A stretch of 64,000 bases of DNA from Liquidambar formosana (lineage: Eukaryota > Streptophyta > Magnoliopsida > Saxifragales > Altingiaceae). The stretch lies in NCBI GenBank assembly GCA_039720395.1, contig CM077831.1, forward strand, positions 32,203,758-32,267,757, given 5' to 3'. The translations under genes were made by a program, and so were the position numbers. The notes under the pieces were generated by a model. It made no database searches. It was given only the letters and a program-made list of their open reading frames with translations, and was not told the DNA's origin. Shown piece after piece: positions 1-12,300 of the stretch (position 1 is the stretch's first letter; every line of letters starts with the position of its first letter).

Positions 1-2819
1 AGTTCCCCTCATAAGAAAAGGGAGAGAGATATGAGATATGAGATATGCAGCACTAGCTAAAAGATGCTAAAAGGAGAGGTGGGGACTGGAAAGCGAAGGA
101 GCCAGGGGAGCTTTAGGAGGTGTCACACTTCTCCAACCCTAGAATTCCCACAACAAAAAGAGAGTCACCAAAACTTTGTTTTACATCTCAAGTGGGGTTT
201 TGACTGAAGGTACCATCCACCAAGGTAGAGTTAACCTAAAGGGATATTCCACATCAAATTCCTATTACACACGCTAATCAGTAATCATAGATATATTTGT
301 CGCTGCTCTCGTCGCTTTTATGTGAATTTCTTAATCATTATTTGACTTTAATTTGACCAATGAAAACCTCAGCATGGCACCCAAAACCCTTTTTATTTAT
401 TTATTTATTATTAAATTGAATAATCCAATCCAACCATTCAAATTCGTAAAGCACATCTCTTCTATCTGTGGATTTTTCTTACAAAAGTGTCCTCACCACC
501 TTTTCGTGACAAAACCACCTTTTGAATATTCTTAATCTTTCTTTAATATAGTAGGGCTGAAAGAAGGCCTACGAACTCTATTAATGTAAATTGTTTATAA
601 TAATGTGGGGTTATGTTGAAACACCACATGTTGATTTGGATTAATTAGCGTGGATATGGTTTGGATGCACCTTATCAATGTGGGCCTATCATGATGTGCC
701 GTGTCGGAAATTATCATTTGACTAAGCATATATTTGTCACTAAATTAAGTGAATGGCCATATATGCGTGACCCATGCGAATCTTATGACGTGGTGGAGTG
801 GACGTAATATTGGATGTAGACTCATTTTAATTATTATAAATTTTATAATAAAAAAGAATTATATGTTATTATGAATTTACTATTATTATTTTGGTATAAT
901 TAGGAGAGTTTTAAATCCTTAATCTATCATAATCCAACTCTATAGCCTTAACCCCGCCTTCCCTCACCATTGGACTTTAGGGTTTTTCTTCCAACATGAA
1001 AGTTTTAAAAAGTTGGCATGAATGGCATTCCTCATCAAGACCCTCCACGAGTCCTAAAGAATAAATAAATATAAAGTATAAAATATATAGAAAAATCCCC
1101 ATCGATACTCTCCGGCCCTAGAATGAAAACTAGGACGGTGGGTGTGATCCACGCCACGCACATGGAAAAAGTGGTGACTGTTAGGTTTGAAGAACTAATT
1201 GACTTTCAAATAACCTGAAACAATTATTATTGTTATGCCAAATTTTGATAACTTGTTCTTGCTTCCAAACAGCCAGATTTAAGATATCATCATTTGATAT
1301 TTTCAAGTATGGAGGGCAAGCCCAAGGGCAAGGGCTCTTCTGGCAGGATTCGGATTTAGTGCAGTTGACTATTTTTATTGCATGGTGTAGTAAATATAGG
1401 ATCGATGACACGTGGGCATGTAGAAGAAATGAAAGGCTGTTATGCGTTGGGTATCAAATGAATCTTTCGAATTTCAACCCTCTATTTCTTCTCCTTGTTA
1501 CGTGTCATCAATCCAACGTTTGTTGCATCATGCAATAACTGCACTAAATCCAAATCTTCTTCTTGTTGTATATGAAGAAGGCTTATACGTAACTGCCAAA
1601 TATCTCTTTTATAATTGTAAGAACGCCCTTCAATCCGAAAAACTTAAACTATTAGGGAATGAGTTGACAATTTATATCAAGCTAACAATTAACATGTAAA
1701 TCCAAATATTACTTACCAAAAAAAGAAAAAAAATAATCCAAATATACACTTTTGTAACATGATGTGGCAGTTGATCGATGATTGGTTAGTGCAAAGACCT
1801 TGTGAAGTATGATTTATTATTTTATGCCGCCCTCACATAATTAAACCTAAGAGCCTAACATTGCAGACCATCATGTCCTAAAAAGGTCAAGAGGCTTGAC
1901 CTATGGGCTAATGGCTAATAAATATTTATGCGTATTATAAAATCTGTAACAACTCCAATGGGATGATACGATCTAGGAAGTCACAGTCAATGACTTAGCA
2001 TAACAAATGGAGTGAAAATGAGGTTTAATAGATCATAGACTAAGACAGCCACCCAAACAAAACCATGTCAAGCAATTTTCACGTGTCCTCTAATTTGTTA
2101 GGACTTAGTTCCTGTCAGTCCAGTGCCCTCTCCGATTGGGCAGATGGCTAATCACTGCACCCACTGTTTTGGTGAATCTAAGTGCCAAAGGACCTTTTGC
2201 AAGGATGCTTCAAATGGTCAAGCATTATGGCTTATGAACAAAGGTTTTGTGACCAATTTTTGAGATGTTTTCTTATCCAATGGTCCAAATTTATGGGGCA
2301 CATGTCTATTATTTGTGGAGAATAGTTTGATTTAATTCAAATTCAACAACACTAGGCCAAAGGCACATCAAATTTTTCCCCAAAAAGTCATAGGTAAATC
2401 TTCCTTTCAATTCTGGTTACGTCAACTAGAATCCACTCTTAAACCTCGAACTTCCATCTATGTTAAAATGAAAATAGAGTTATCACATAAACTACAAGGC
2501 CTATGGTGGTAGGCCCATTTTTAAGATATAAGATATGAAAAGTTGAAAACTCATGAAAGGCATTTTGGGCATGCTTAGAGAGACCTTATAAACACTTCTT
2601 TTATGACAAAATTTTAATTTTTGTTATTTATTTCTTTGATATCCCTCTAAAATATTGAACCAATTACAGCTCCTTAAATTAAATTAAATTAGGTGGAAAG
2701 ATGGTTGTAAAAACTTGTACTCATGAATTGAATCATCTTCCACGTTCACCGTCCAGTCACCGTCATATGTTTGTCAAAATTCATTCTTCTTGAAAATATG
2801 TGATCCACATTGACCCGGT

Positions 2820-2821
<2 letters not shown>

Positions 2822-2872
<51 letters not shown>
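2822..2872. repeat. (CT)n(TA)n compound microsatellite
   Basis: About 16 CT units run directly into about 9 TA units. The overlapping open frame is a by-product of the repeat. Confidence 0.95.
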
Positions 2873-2873
<1 letters not shown>

Positions 2874-2948
2874 GTTTATTAATGAGAAGTAAGAGGTAAA
2901 TTCAACAACCTGCCGACCAAAAGTGCAAATGCATGGGTCAGGATCTTT

Positions 2949-3018
2949 GGAGATATTTATGTCCAAAGGCTTTTGAAAATTCCAGTTGTTCCACACAAAA
3001 TCTAGTCTCTCTCTCTCC

Positions 3019-3058
<40 letters not shown>

Positions 3059-3105
3059 GGGGAGATATTAACGTCTCAAGGCTTTTGGAAATTCCAGTTG
3101 TTTCC
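2949..3105 (+). repeat. 45-bp direct repeat flanking a microsatellite
   Basis: The segment 2949-2993 (begins GGAGATATTTATGTCC, ends CCAGTTGTTCCA) recurs at 3061-3105 with a few substitutions, offset by 112 bp. The palindromic microsatellite lies between the copies, which suggests a local tandem duplication that carried a CT/TA tract. Confidence 0.85.
3006..3060. repeat. Palindromic (CT)n(AT)n(AG)n microsatellite
   Basis: A CT run passes through an AT run into an AG run. The whole tract is close to self-complementary and could fold into a long hairpin or cruciform. Confidence 0.9.
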
Positions 3106-3149
3106 ATCATAGTCAAAGCCTCCCCCACCCTTTCTCTCTCTAGAAATCA

Positions 3150-3236
3150 CCAGAGTGCTAGAAAATATATGTTGGCATGAAGCAAGTCACTATCAGACCA
3201 TATATAGAGTGGGCCAAGGGCCCAACCGAAAGAATC
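3150..3236 (+). repeat. Dispersed repeat, copy 1
   Basis: The block containing TAGAAAATATATGTTGGCATGAAGCAAGT, followed by AGACCA and GAGTGGGCC, occurs again at 8033-8128. The element type is not recognised. Both copies follow a CT-rich tract. Confidence 0.75.
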
Positions 3237-4523
3237 AACTCAGGTAGATCACCTTATCATATCCCCACTTGTGTGACTTTAATTCGACCCTGACCGGTGT
3301 GCCTTTGCACCAACCAAACCTTTTAGTTTTTGGATTTGGCACCCCTGCATTCTTTGTCCACACTTTCACCCATCAATTAAATGCCTCATGAGTTGCAATT
3401 CCTATTGAATTTAGCCTTATGCATTTGGGTAAACTTAACTTGAAGCTCACATCATTCGGTTCAAAGAATTACAATGCCCATATGTTTTTGTTCTTATTTT
3501 TTTAGATAATATACGATATCCTAAACCTATTCCTACTTGAGGTTCATGTTGAGATTTTGGTTCAGACTAATCCCTCGAAATGGATGAAATTACCTGCAAA
3601 TCCCGTCCATCCAATTATCAGCATATCAATATTCTATCCTATGATTTCAGTATATGAATCGTGATCCCTATTCCCTACCCATTTGAAATTCTTACTCCCC
3701 TCCTTGAAGTAATATAAAAGAAACTACTGAGTCAAGGCCAATTTCCAACCACTTGTCCGTTGTCATCTTTGAACCTAATTGTTACTTTTTTAGGTTTCCT
3801 TTGTTGATTTGTCCCACCGTTCTAGGAGTTTAATATACTTTGTCACCGGTCAAATAAGAAAAAAATAAAAGACCGACTCCTCTCCCATAGCCTAATCTCT
3901 TCGCTCCCTAAGGGTAGGGCATTAAATGTAGCATGATATGTTGAAAACCTTTTTCAATCAACGACCCAAATAGGGGACATATGAATATATGATATTAATA
4001 TAAGCCATGCCAAACTTTAGTTTGAAAATGTCTGACACGATATGAATTTAGGGTCCCACAAATGAAAACCGCGGAATTCTTGTACTGTATGAGAGGATGA
4101 TGATCCTTTTATTTATTTATTTTTTTTTCAACTAAAATCCATGGAAAGTCCTTACATCCTATCCCATAATATAAGGTTGTTTTCTTTTCTTTTTTTCCTA
4201 ATTAGTCTTACTAAAAAGTCCGCAGGAGGTTGTTTTATCAGGAAAAAAAATATCCAATAAAAATATATTAAAAATATCCATTGGGCACCCTTTCTCCCTT
4301 CCCCCTGTTTTTTTTTTCGGGACTGCGCAAGTGGCTTGGATGTGCAGAACCAGCCTGGAAATGGCTGCTTCCCCAACAAAAATAAAGTAAATAACATTTA
4401 TAAAAAAAGCCGAGCCGAGCGGAGCGAAAGCTGAGCCAAGGAGTGTGTATATGGAAGCCTTTTAAAAGTCTTAGGGTACGCATCTGTGTCAAGTGTCCCA
4501 TCGCTTCCCGTTCTCTCCTCACC

Positions 4524-4845
4524 AAACGTCGCTGTCAAAAACATCGTCGCACGTTGCTAAAATAACAGATCGTGTGTGGTGTGTCGGCACGGCTAGATGG
4601 GACCACGCGAGTTGCACGTCCGACACGTGTTTATATCCCCATTTTGACAGCTCACTACCTATGATTGAGGGACCACTCTATTCCCTTTTCCCATTTTTAC
4701 CCCTCCATTCCTTGGGCACCGCATTCCCACACGTTTTTCCGCGTGCCACGTCAGAGCATACATAAGGTGATCACGTGAGATGACATGTCACGCCTCACGT
4801 AACGTCGTGTGTTTTGTAGAGGTATGGGGAGTGTGGGACCCACGT
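4524..4845. promoter_or_regulatory. Cluster of ACGT cores (G-box/ABRE-like)
   Basis: About ten ACGT cores fall within roughly 320 bp, including GACACGTGTT, GCCACGTCAG, ATCACGTGAG, CTCACGTAACGTCG and CCCACGTGCA. The stretch is also more GC-rich than its surroundings. ACGT cores are the usual binding sites of plant bZIP and bHLH factors. I cannot assign a transcript on either side, so a promoter or enhancer role is inferred only. Confidence 0.45.
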
Positions 4846-6409
4846 GCAGTATATATTATTTATTATTTATTTATTACTATCCTTTTGTAGTGATCTTAAT
4901 GGTGCAATTATGCACCTATTTTTCCTAATTTTTTAGATATGGCTATTTATATATATGGTATGTTCGGTGGTCGTCATGAATTCAACTCAGATTTTTATTA
5001 ACCTGTTAGATTTGAATTTGGGTTCGTGAGTTTGCTTTATAATTTGCTCAATAATAAATTCATCATCAATTTATGGACGCATAGGCATCTTGTTGCTATT
5101 ATGTTCTTTATGTTTTCTTTGTGCATGTGTGTTCTTTATGTTTTGCTTTTAAGATTGATTTATTGCATGTCTTTATTTCGCTTTGGCACAACGTCATTCA
5201 TTTATAATAAAAAAAGGAAAAAAAGAAAGAAAGTATTTTTTGATGTGATTATTGTCGCATAATTAGAAAACAAATTACAAAAAAATATTTTTAAAAAAAT
5301 GGATGAATAGCATTACCCTTGTAAAAATATATGAAAAATATTAGATACGTATTTATTTGTCTGGACGTCTATTATATAAAGTTATGTTAGATTATCATAC
5401 TATAGGAAATCAATAGGGCACACCATCCATGCCATGCACGTGAAAGATTAAAAGGTTAAGAGTAAGGCTGTGATGGGAGCGGGTTCATGTGCTTACTGTG
5501 AATTCTCGTTTTAAGCTCATAAACATGGGATGTGTCATGAGTTAAAAATGGTAGGAGCCTACGGTCCAATAAGATTCACCTTGTTGGATTACTTGTATCA
5601 AAAGTTAATTGACAATTAATTGTATTAAAAAATAAAAAATAAAAAATTTCCCTGTTGGACTCAATCAAACTGTTAAGTAATTTTCAAAGGTTTAAGATCC
5701 CCGAAATGTCTTCTAAAATAAATATATAAATTCGTTTTTCGACAAAAAAAAAAAAAAAAAGGAGCATAAATAATACAAAATTCGTTGGTTTGTGAAATTG
5801 ACAGTTAGACCACGACATGACCAACGAATGGTAGACGTTGGCGATCTTTTTTTTTTTTTATTCCTCGTTTTGGATTCACACCAAATCATCGTGTGGGGAC
5901 TAAGGAGCCAACTACTGTTGGAATCCTTAACTAAATTATGAAGGCAAATGCATTAGCTCGTGGGAACACGTAGGTCCTAGGGTTCACATTTATATTTCTT
6001 CCGTTTGTGTTGGCCAATCTCACCTATAAAACACAAATACATGGCACAAATATCGTGGTTGGACAAATCTGTGGTCCTTCAAAGACAAATTAGCTCATGA
6101 ATAAAGCAAAAAAAACGAAAAGAATAGGTCATAAATATACTTGTCACAAAACAACTGTGGGCCTTGTAGCCCAAATGACATCGCTTTCCCCTTAAAGCCC
6201 AACACGACTTGTAAACAGTACTTGAACCTAATCAGTGGGATTGAGTTCACTTTAATCCATGTTTGGATTGTAATGGTGTGAATCTGCTTAACTCATATAA
6301 TAAATGGGTTGCTTTTTGGTAAATTTGCTCGATTCATTTAATAATCATGTCATATTGATCCGATTATAACCCAATGCCTATTAAGCCTGCATCCTTATGT
6401 GTATTTTGG

Positions 6410-6530
6410 AAGAACTTTTTTCTAAAAAGTTGTTTAAAATGATGTTTTATAGTGGACAACGTGACCAGTTTTTATGAAAACTTTTTATATTTTTTATAAA
6501 ATTTTGAAGTGTAAAATAAATGGGTGATAA
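6410..6530. mobile_element. Decayed right arm of the 6578-6975 MITE family
   Basis: The stretch with AAGTTGTTTAAAATGATGTTTTATAGTGGAC and AAACTTTTTATATTTT closely follows the right arm of the intact MITE next to it. No matching left arm is present, so it is a solo-arm relic. Confidence 0.7.
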
Positions 6531-6577
6531 AAGGTAAGTCTTGGGGTGCCAATAGAGGCCCCTTTTAAAATTTGTAA

Positions 6578-6975
6578 GGGAACGGCTATTGCAACCCCCC
6601 ATTCTTATAAGCCCACCCCTTTCCTTTTGGTTTTTAAGATTTCATGAAAATATAAAAGGTTTTTGCAAAAACCAATCACTTAGTCCACTAGAAAACATCA
6701 TTTTGAACAACTTTACAGAAGAAAGTTTTTCCAAAATCTATCGTTTAGGTAGACTTTTTGGCAAAAAATGAAATAAATGCTATAAATGGCTAAAAAGTAT
6801 ATTTAAACGATAGATTTAAGAAAAACTTTCTTCTACAAAATTGTTCAAAATGATGTTTTCTAGTGGACATCCTGGCCGGTTTTGATAAAAACTTTTTATA
6901 TTTTGCATAAAACCTTAAAAACCTAAAGGATGGGGGGTGGGCTTATAAGAATGGGGGGTTGCAATAGCCGTTCCC
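6578..6975. mobile_element. Foldback MITE, Mutator-like (9-bp TSD)
   Basis: The element is 398 bp and nearly one long inverted repeat. It begins GGGAACGGCTATTGCAACCC and ends with its exact reverse complement. The terminal arms match perfectly over about 42 bp and the pairing continues inward with mismatches around a short loop near 6775. A perfect 9-bp direct duplication, AATTTGTAA, abuts both ends (6569-6577 and 6976-6984). A 9-bp target duplication with long terminal inverted repeats is characteristic of Mutator-like elements. It has no coding capacity and is non-autonomous. Decayed relatives lie at 6410, 60446 and 61218-63315. Confidence 0.93.
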
Positions 6976-7107
6976 AATTTGTAACCTAACCCCTAGCCAT
7001 CTAAGCCTAGCCCAAGTCTACTATCTTTGATTCTAATTTTCCACCTCATAGATAAACAGCAACAGCTATGTGTTTCATGTCTCATTACCACTGTGAAGGA
7101 TTATATA

Positions 7108-7977
7108 GTTTATGAGGCCAGCTGATCTTAAACCTAGCAAGCTGAGATTTGGATTGGCTGCCTTGGAGCAGCAGGGAAAAAGAGGGCTACTTCAGAAACA
7201 TTTCTGAAAACCTCACCCATCTTAATCACTCCAGCTTGGGATGGCACTGGCCATGGAATACACTTCACAAACAGAAAACTTGTACTATATATTTTCTGTA
7301 CTGATAGGTCCATCCAAGTAAATAAGACAAAAGGCAATTTTGAAACTGATAAGATAACGGTGGTCACATGCTAATTCTGGCACCATTTTTACATAAAAGG
7401 CTGGCTGGTTCTGGCTTTGGTTGAGAATGTGCTTCACCACTGGCCAATTTTCTGTCGACCAAGAGTCAAAGCCAGCCGGACATCACCACTATAGAAGATG
7501 CTGAATTTAAGGCTGATGTGGCCTGGCCTTCTACGTATTCAAAATTTGGTCCTCCCAAGGAAAAAAATCTGAGTCTATCATGTGGCCTGAAAATCCTGTC
7601 TCTTTGACCTTTGAAAAGGATTTGCTTGACAAAAACAAACTACCACTTTGCCCGAATTCAGCTGTAAGAGATTTTATTTTATTTTTTCTTTTGACAAAAG
7701 GCCTTTCAATACCTGCATGTTCTTGACAAATGAGTACTAAAAAGTATACACCACCACAAATAATATTAGAACCAAAGTTACAACAGTTAACTAGCTCATA
7801 TGGCAGTCACCTGATGCATCAGTCCATGAATTTCACCCACTCTAGTGTGTAAAAACAATTTAAAGGGAAGGATGAGGACAACACCCCAGAAACCATACAT
7901 CTATAATTGTTTGGAGAAAAGAATATAAAAGCTTGGCCAGTCATGCAACAACTTGCTTTTTCCAATGGCAGTAACAA
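7108..7977 (-). pseudogene. Duplicated 3' end of UBP24 (gene fragment)
   Basis: This stretch is a diverged direct copy of 8631-9457, lying about 1.5 kb away in the same orientation. It covers the last ~23 codons of UBP24 exon 7 plus about 750 bp of downstream sequence. Shared landmarks include GGCCATGGAATA, CATGAATTTCACCCACTCTAGTGT and GCTTTTTCCAATGGCAGTAAC. The copy of the coding end has indels. Homology stops at GTAAC (7975), where a C-run and a CT microsatellite begin. It includes non-transcribed flank and stays in tandem, so it arose by DNA duplication rather than retroposition. It lacks the catalytic region. Confidence 0.85.
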
Positions 7978-7996
7978 CAACCCCCCCTCTTTTCCT

Positions 7997-8028
<32 letters not shown>

Positions 8029-8032
8029 AATA

Positions 8033-8128
8033 ACAGTGTGTTAGAAAATATATGTTGGCATGAAGCAAGTTACTAACAGACCAAATAAGGAGTGGGCCCA
8101 ATTGAAGGAACCAACTTGGGTGGACCAA
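8033..8128 (+). repeat. Dispersed repeat, copy 2
   Basis: Second copy of the block at 3150-3236, again preceded by a CT microsatellite. The short string CCAAGGGCCCA sits at different places in the two copies, so one copy has been rearranged. Confidence 0.75.
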
Positions 8129-8398
8129 GGGCCCATTAGAGGGAAAATCTAGAGAATGGCGGTGGAGAGAACCCAATATCAAGATCTGAAAGTCTGGGTG
8201 TTGATTTTATGAAATATTTCGTAAAAACGAAACAAATACTTGAAATGGTAGGACTACAACTCGGTTGGGTCTATTCGGTTCGGAGGGAAATTAGAACCGA
8301 ATTGAATAAAATTGAAACCAAGACGGGACCAAACATGCTATGGAACTGAAACGGATTAAATCGGATCGGTTTGGTGAGGAACACAACTAAAAGGCAGG

Positions 8399-8451
8399 AA
8401 AAAAAAAAAAAAAACAAAAACAAAAACAAAAACAAAAAACAAAAAACAATA
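8399..8451. repeat. (AAAAAC)n A-rich microsatellite
   Basis: A poly-A run passes into repeated AAAAAC units. It follows a stretch rich in CGGTT and AACCGA words (8260-8380), a composition common in plant repeats. Confidence 0.85.
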
Positions 8452-9386
8452 GAAAAAACCACCAATAAAAAAGACCCGCACTGTCACTAAAGGATGTCCA
8501 GCAAATTTGGAACATAACTCAGAACCGCAGGATGAAGATTTACTACTACCTAATCAAATTAATTATTGGATCAATATAGTGAAAAAGGGTACGATTAAGA
8601 TTTTAATATCACGTTTATGAAAGAATATAAGTTTATGAGGCCCAACTGATCTTAAACCTGGTTACCTGCCTAGGAGCAGGGAAAAACAGGGCTACTTCAG
8701 AAACATTTCTGAAAACCTCACTTATTATCTTAATCACTCCAGCTTGGGATGGCATTGGCCATGGAATATACTTCACAAATAGAAGACTTGTACTATTTTA
8801 TGTACTAATAGGTCTACGTGAGTAAATAAGACGAAGGCAACCTTGAAACTGATAAGATAAGGGTGGTCACATGCTTCTGGCACCATTTACATCAAAGTCT
8901 GGGTTTGGCTTTGGTAGAGAAGGTGCTTCATCGGAGGCCAAATTTCTATCACACCAAGAGTCGAACAGAGCAACACAACAACTGTAAAAGACGTTGAATT
9001 TGAGAGCTGACTGGTGGCCGTGGCCTTCTATTCAAATCAGGTCCCCCCTCTGGAAAAATTTCAGTCCATCATATGGCATGAAAATCCTCTCTTTTTGAAC
9101 TTTGAAAAAGATTTTCTTGACAAAAACAAACTACAACTTGTCTATATTCAGCTTGAGAGATTGAAAAAAAAAAAAAAAAAGGGCCTTCAAATACTTGCAT
9201 GTTCCCGACAAATGATCACACAAAAGTATACACAACCACAAATAATATTAGAAGTGAAGTTACAACAACTAGCTTAGGCAGTCAGTCACCTGGTCCATGA
9301 ATTTCACCCACTCTAGTGTCCGTGTGTGTGTAAAATTAAAACAATTTAAGGGGAAGGATGAGGAAAACACCCCTGAAACCATACAC

Positions 9387-12300
9387 CTATAATTCTTTGT
9401 AGAAAAGAATATAAGCTTGGTCATGCAATACCTTGCTTTTTCCAATGGCAGTAACAGAAGCATCGTCATAGCGCAGCCACTGGCCACTTGGGTTACGAGC
9501 ATCAGCAGTATAATGCCCAGTTGAGGGCTCCCTCCCATGGTGGGTTATTGTTGCAACAAGTTCATATCTTCGGCCCTGTATCAGCAAAGCAAATAAAATG
9601 ACAATTTTTATTTTCACAGTTTCAGCCTAGAAGTCTAGAACAACTTATAGAACTCTTTGAAGTGTCTTACATTCACTATATATTTCAAGATCAAAGGAGT
9701 AATGCTATTTATAAGAGTATGTGGTCCTTATATATTGTATTCACCATTCGTAATATGGTTAAAATAATAATTTTTTTATTTCACATGGCTTCTTCTTTTT
9801 ACCAATGAAATTCTACTGGAGCCATAAAATTATATTAAAAAAATCTTCTAAGTCTTCAAATATATGTTGGGGAAAAGGGACTACGGGACTACAAAAAAGA
9901 GGCATTCCGGTTTAAGAAAATCAATAAAATCATCACTAAAATTGAGACTTTATTTTTGATAAGATAGAATTGAGACTTTATTAAAACAGAAAGATATCAA
10001 ATATTGGGCATTTTCTTCGTATATCATACAAACAATTTGATCCACAAAGACCATAATCAGGAATTGTTTGATCTTACTTCTCTGAGAAAGGGCAAAACAC
10101 AATTAATTTGGCATGGGCCGCTTATTCTTAATTTTGGCAAAACACATCATTTGTATCTCATTTCAGCTTTCCATGAAAAAAAAATACCAAATGAAGTAGA
10201 AAGTTTATTCAAATAACAAGGAGCTGGGTGCCTACTCAACTACTTAATCAGATGTTACTAAGCATTTTTTCCATCTCTTCTCAAGAAACATGAGGGGGAT
10301 TTATTTGCAAAATTGTCATCAATTTCATATGTGGTAATTTCACCAAGAAAATTTTTTTCACAGAAAGCTATTTATAAGGAAGAGAATGCTACAAGATCAA
10401 AAATCTAGAATGGATGGGGAAAATAATAAAGAAATGCAGTAATCATCACAGGACAAGCACACTCACTGACAATTTAATACTGGATGCTAAAAGAGATGCA
10501 GAAGTAACAAAAAGAGTAGAAGATCACCTCCAAAGATGGAGAAACAAGCAATTCACGTCTAATAACTAGTTCAAGAGGAAAGTGCACGGGTTTAAGCAAT
10601 TTGGTGCTTCCTTGGCTTCCATAGCTGAAACGCATCAGGTGTAATATCATTATGTTGGGAAGTTTCTGTAGCTTAACGGACTTGCTAGCACTCACGATCT
10701 CAGTCTGAAATAAGAAACATAATCATCAGAAAAAAAAAAAAAAAAAAAAAATCCTCCAAATAAGTGGCGTGGTCTTGTTATTTTACTGCAATGACAAGTA
10801 TGCAAAGTAACATTATTTCTAGTCATAACAGTAGGTGCCTTGACAGTTGTTGCAATTAATGGTTATAGTAGCAATCAATGTTAAACAAAGAAACAATCAA
10901 ACTCTTTGGAAGAACGAGAAGCATGATGGACACAATAACCATCATTGCAATCATTATTTGGATTCTAAAATACATTTCTACTTCCACGAAAAGTTAGCAA
11001 GAAAAAGATAAGGGAGGAAATGTCAAATACTTTGTTCAATATTAAACCCTAGACATTAAAAAAGGGGAAGACAGATACTAATACTTCACTTCAAACAGAA
11101 GGTACTGCGTGTATTGCAGGACAAAAAGCAGGCCAGTGGTTCCAAAGTTCCAACAGAACTTAGGCTGAAATTAGCATAAACAGAATCCTCAACTCAAAGA
11201 ACAAGATAAACGGAGAGAAGACTAGGTGGGTACCAGTGTACCACTTGCACTTGCAAACAAACTTAAATCTACCTTTTTACCCTTGATATGGTTATTTGCA
11301 ATGAAATAATATTCCTATATGTAATCAGATAATCCCCTGCTTGGAGTTGGAGAAACCAAGAATTTAACCCCTTGACAATTTCTCACCTCTGAAGGCCCAT
11401 GAAGCCATCATATCTTTAATCTGGGATATGTATTCTGATCAGTTAGCCAACCTTTTACAGATTTAGCAGATAAAAGGTAAACACAGATTGATCAAGTCAT
11501 GCTTAGACTGTTCACACCCAAGACGAGAAAAAAAAAGAAAAAAAAAAAAGAATGAGACTACCTTTCCAGCTGCTGCAGACTTTCGGTACCCTTCAAGCAT
11601 TTCAGGCGCAGTAAACATATGAAGTGCGTCTTCTATAGTAAAGACAGAATCCGGAAAAATATCAAGGTGGAGCAAAAGAAATGGTTGAATTGTAACTGAA
11701 GCCTTACTGCCTGCCCACACCAAAAAAAGAAGGATACTCAAGCATGTTTAAGTGGTTCATGAAAACTCAAATTAGCACAAAGGTAAATGTTGTCCAATAT
11801 AAAAATATAATATATCCAAATAAGACCAAATGTTCAGGGGTTCTGGGACAGCGGATCTTTATTTGAGTTACACAAATCCTAAGACTTCAAAGTCTAATCC
11901 AATATGATCCAAACAGGAAATCTTCTCCGTAGAATTCATAATCATACCACTGTGTACAGTCAAATGTTGTTGTGAGTTATGGACAAAGAGGATCACACCA
12001 CACACGTACCTGAGTCTATGTAACATAGATGTTCTTTATAAATTATAAGGGGGTAAAAATACCTAGGAGCCAGGTGAAAGCCTCTTAAAAGCACATACAT
12101 AAGTTGTCAAATAGGATTACCTCTTGCCTTCACAACACTTCTCAGCTGTCCTCCAAAAATTGCACTTAGTTTTGACGGAAAGAAGCTCTGCGTTCTAGTA
12201 ACTGCTGTTTTGTTTTTTCGGCCAACAGTCTCCCAATTATCATCGTCATCCACAGACAAGATAAATGATGATTTACCACCATTTCCATGTGATAATTGAC

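Larger units (their letters stand above)
1..6568. other. Gene-free AT-rich flank
   Basis: I see no supported gene here. The open frames are short (under about 115 codons), low in complexity, or lie across microsatellites, and none looks like a known protein domain. The stretch holds CT/TA microsatellites, a short direct repeat, a dispersed repeat shared with position 8040, an ACGT-core cluster near 4.5-4.8 kb, and a decayed MITE arm at 6.4 kb. These are listed separately. The rest looks like ordinary intergenic plant DNA. Confidence 0.6.

Noticed and set aside
353..535. Short frame near the window start
   Set aside because: AT-rich, no motif, no gene-like context.
2781..3180. Open frames with runs of Ser-Leu and Arg-Glu
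   Set aside because: They are produced by CT/AG and TA microsatellites.
8271..8465. Possible small membrane protein (Phe/Leu-rich frame)
   Set aside because: The Phe/Leu run is the translation of the A-rich microsatellite in reverse. No conserved feature is present.
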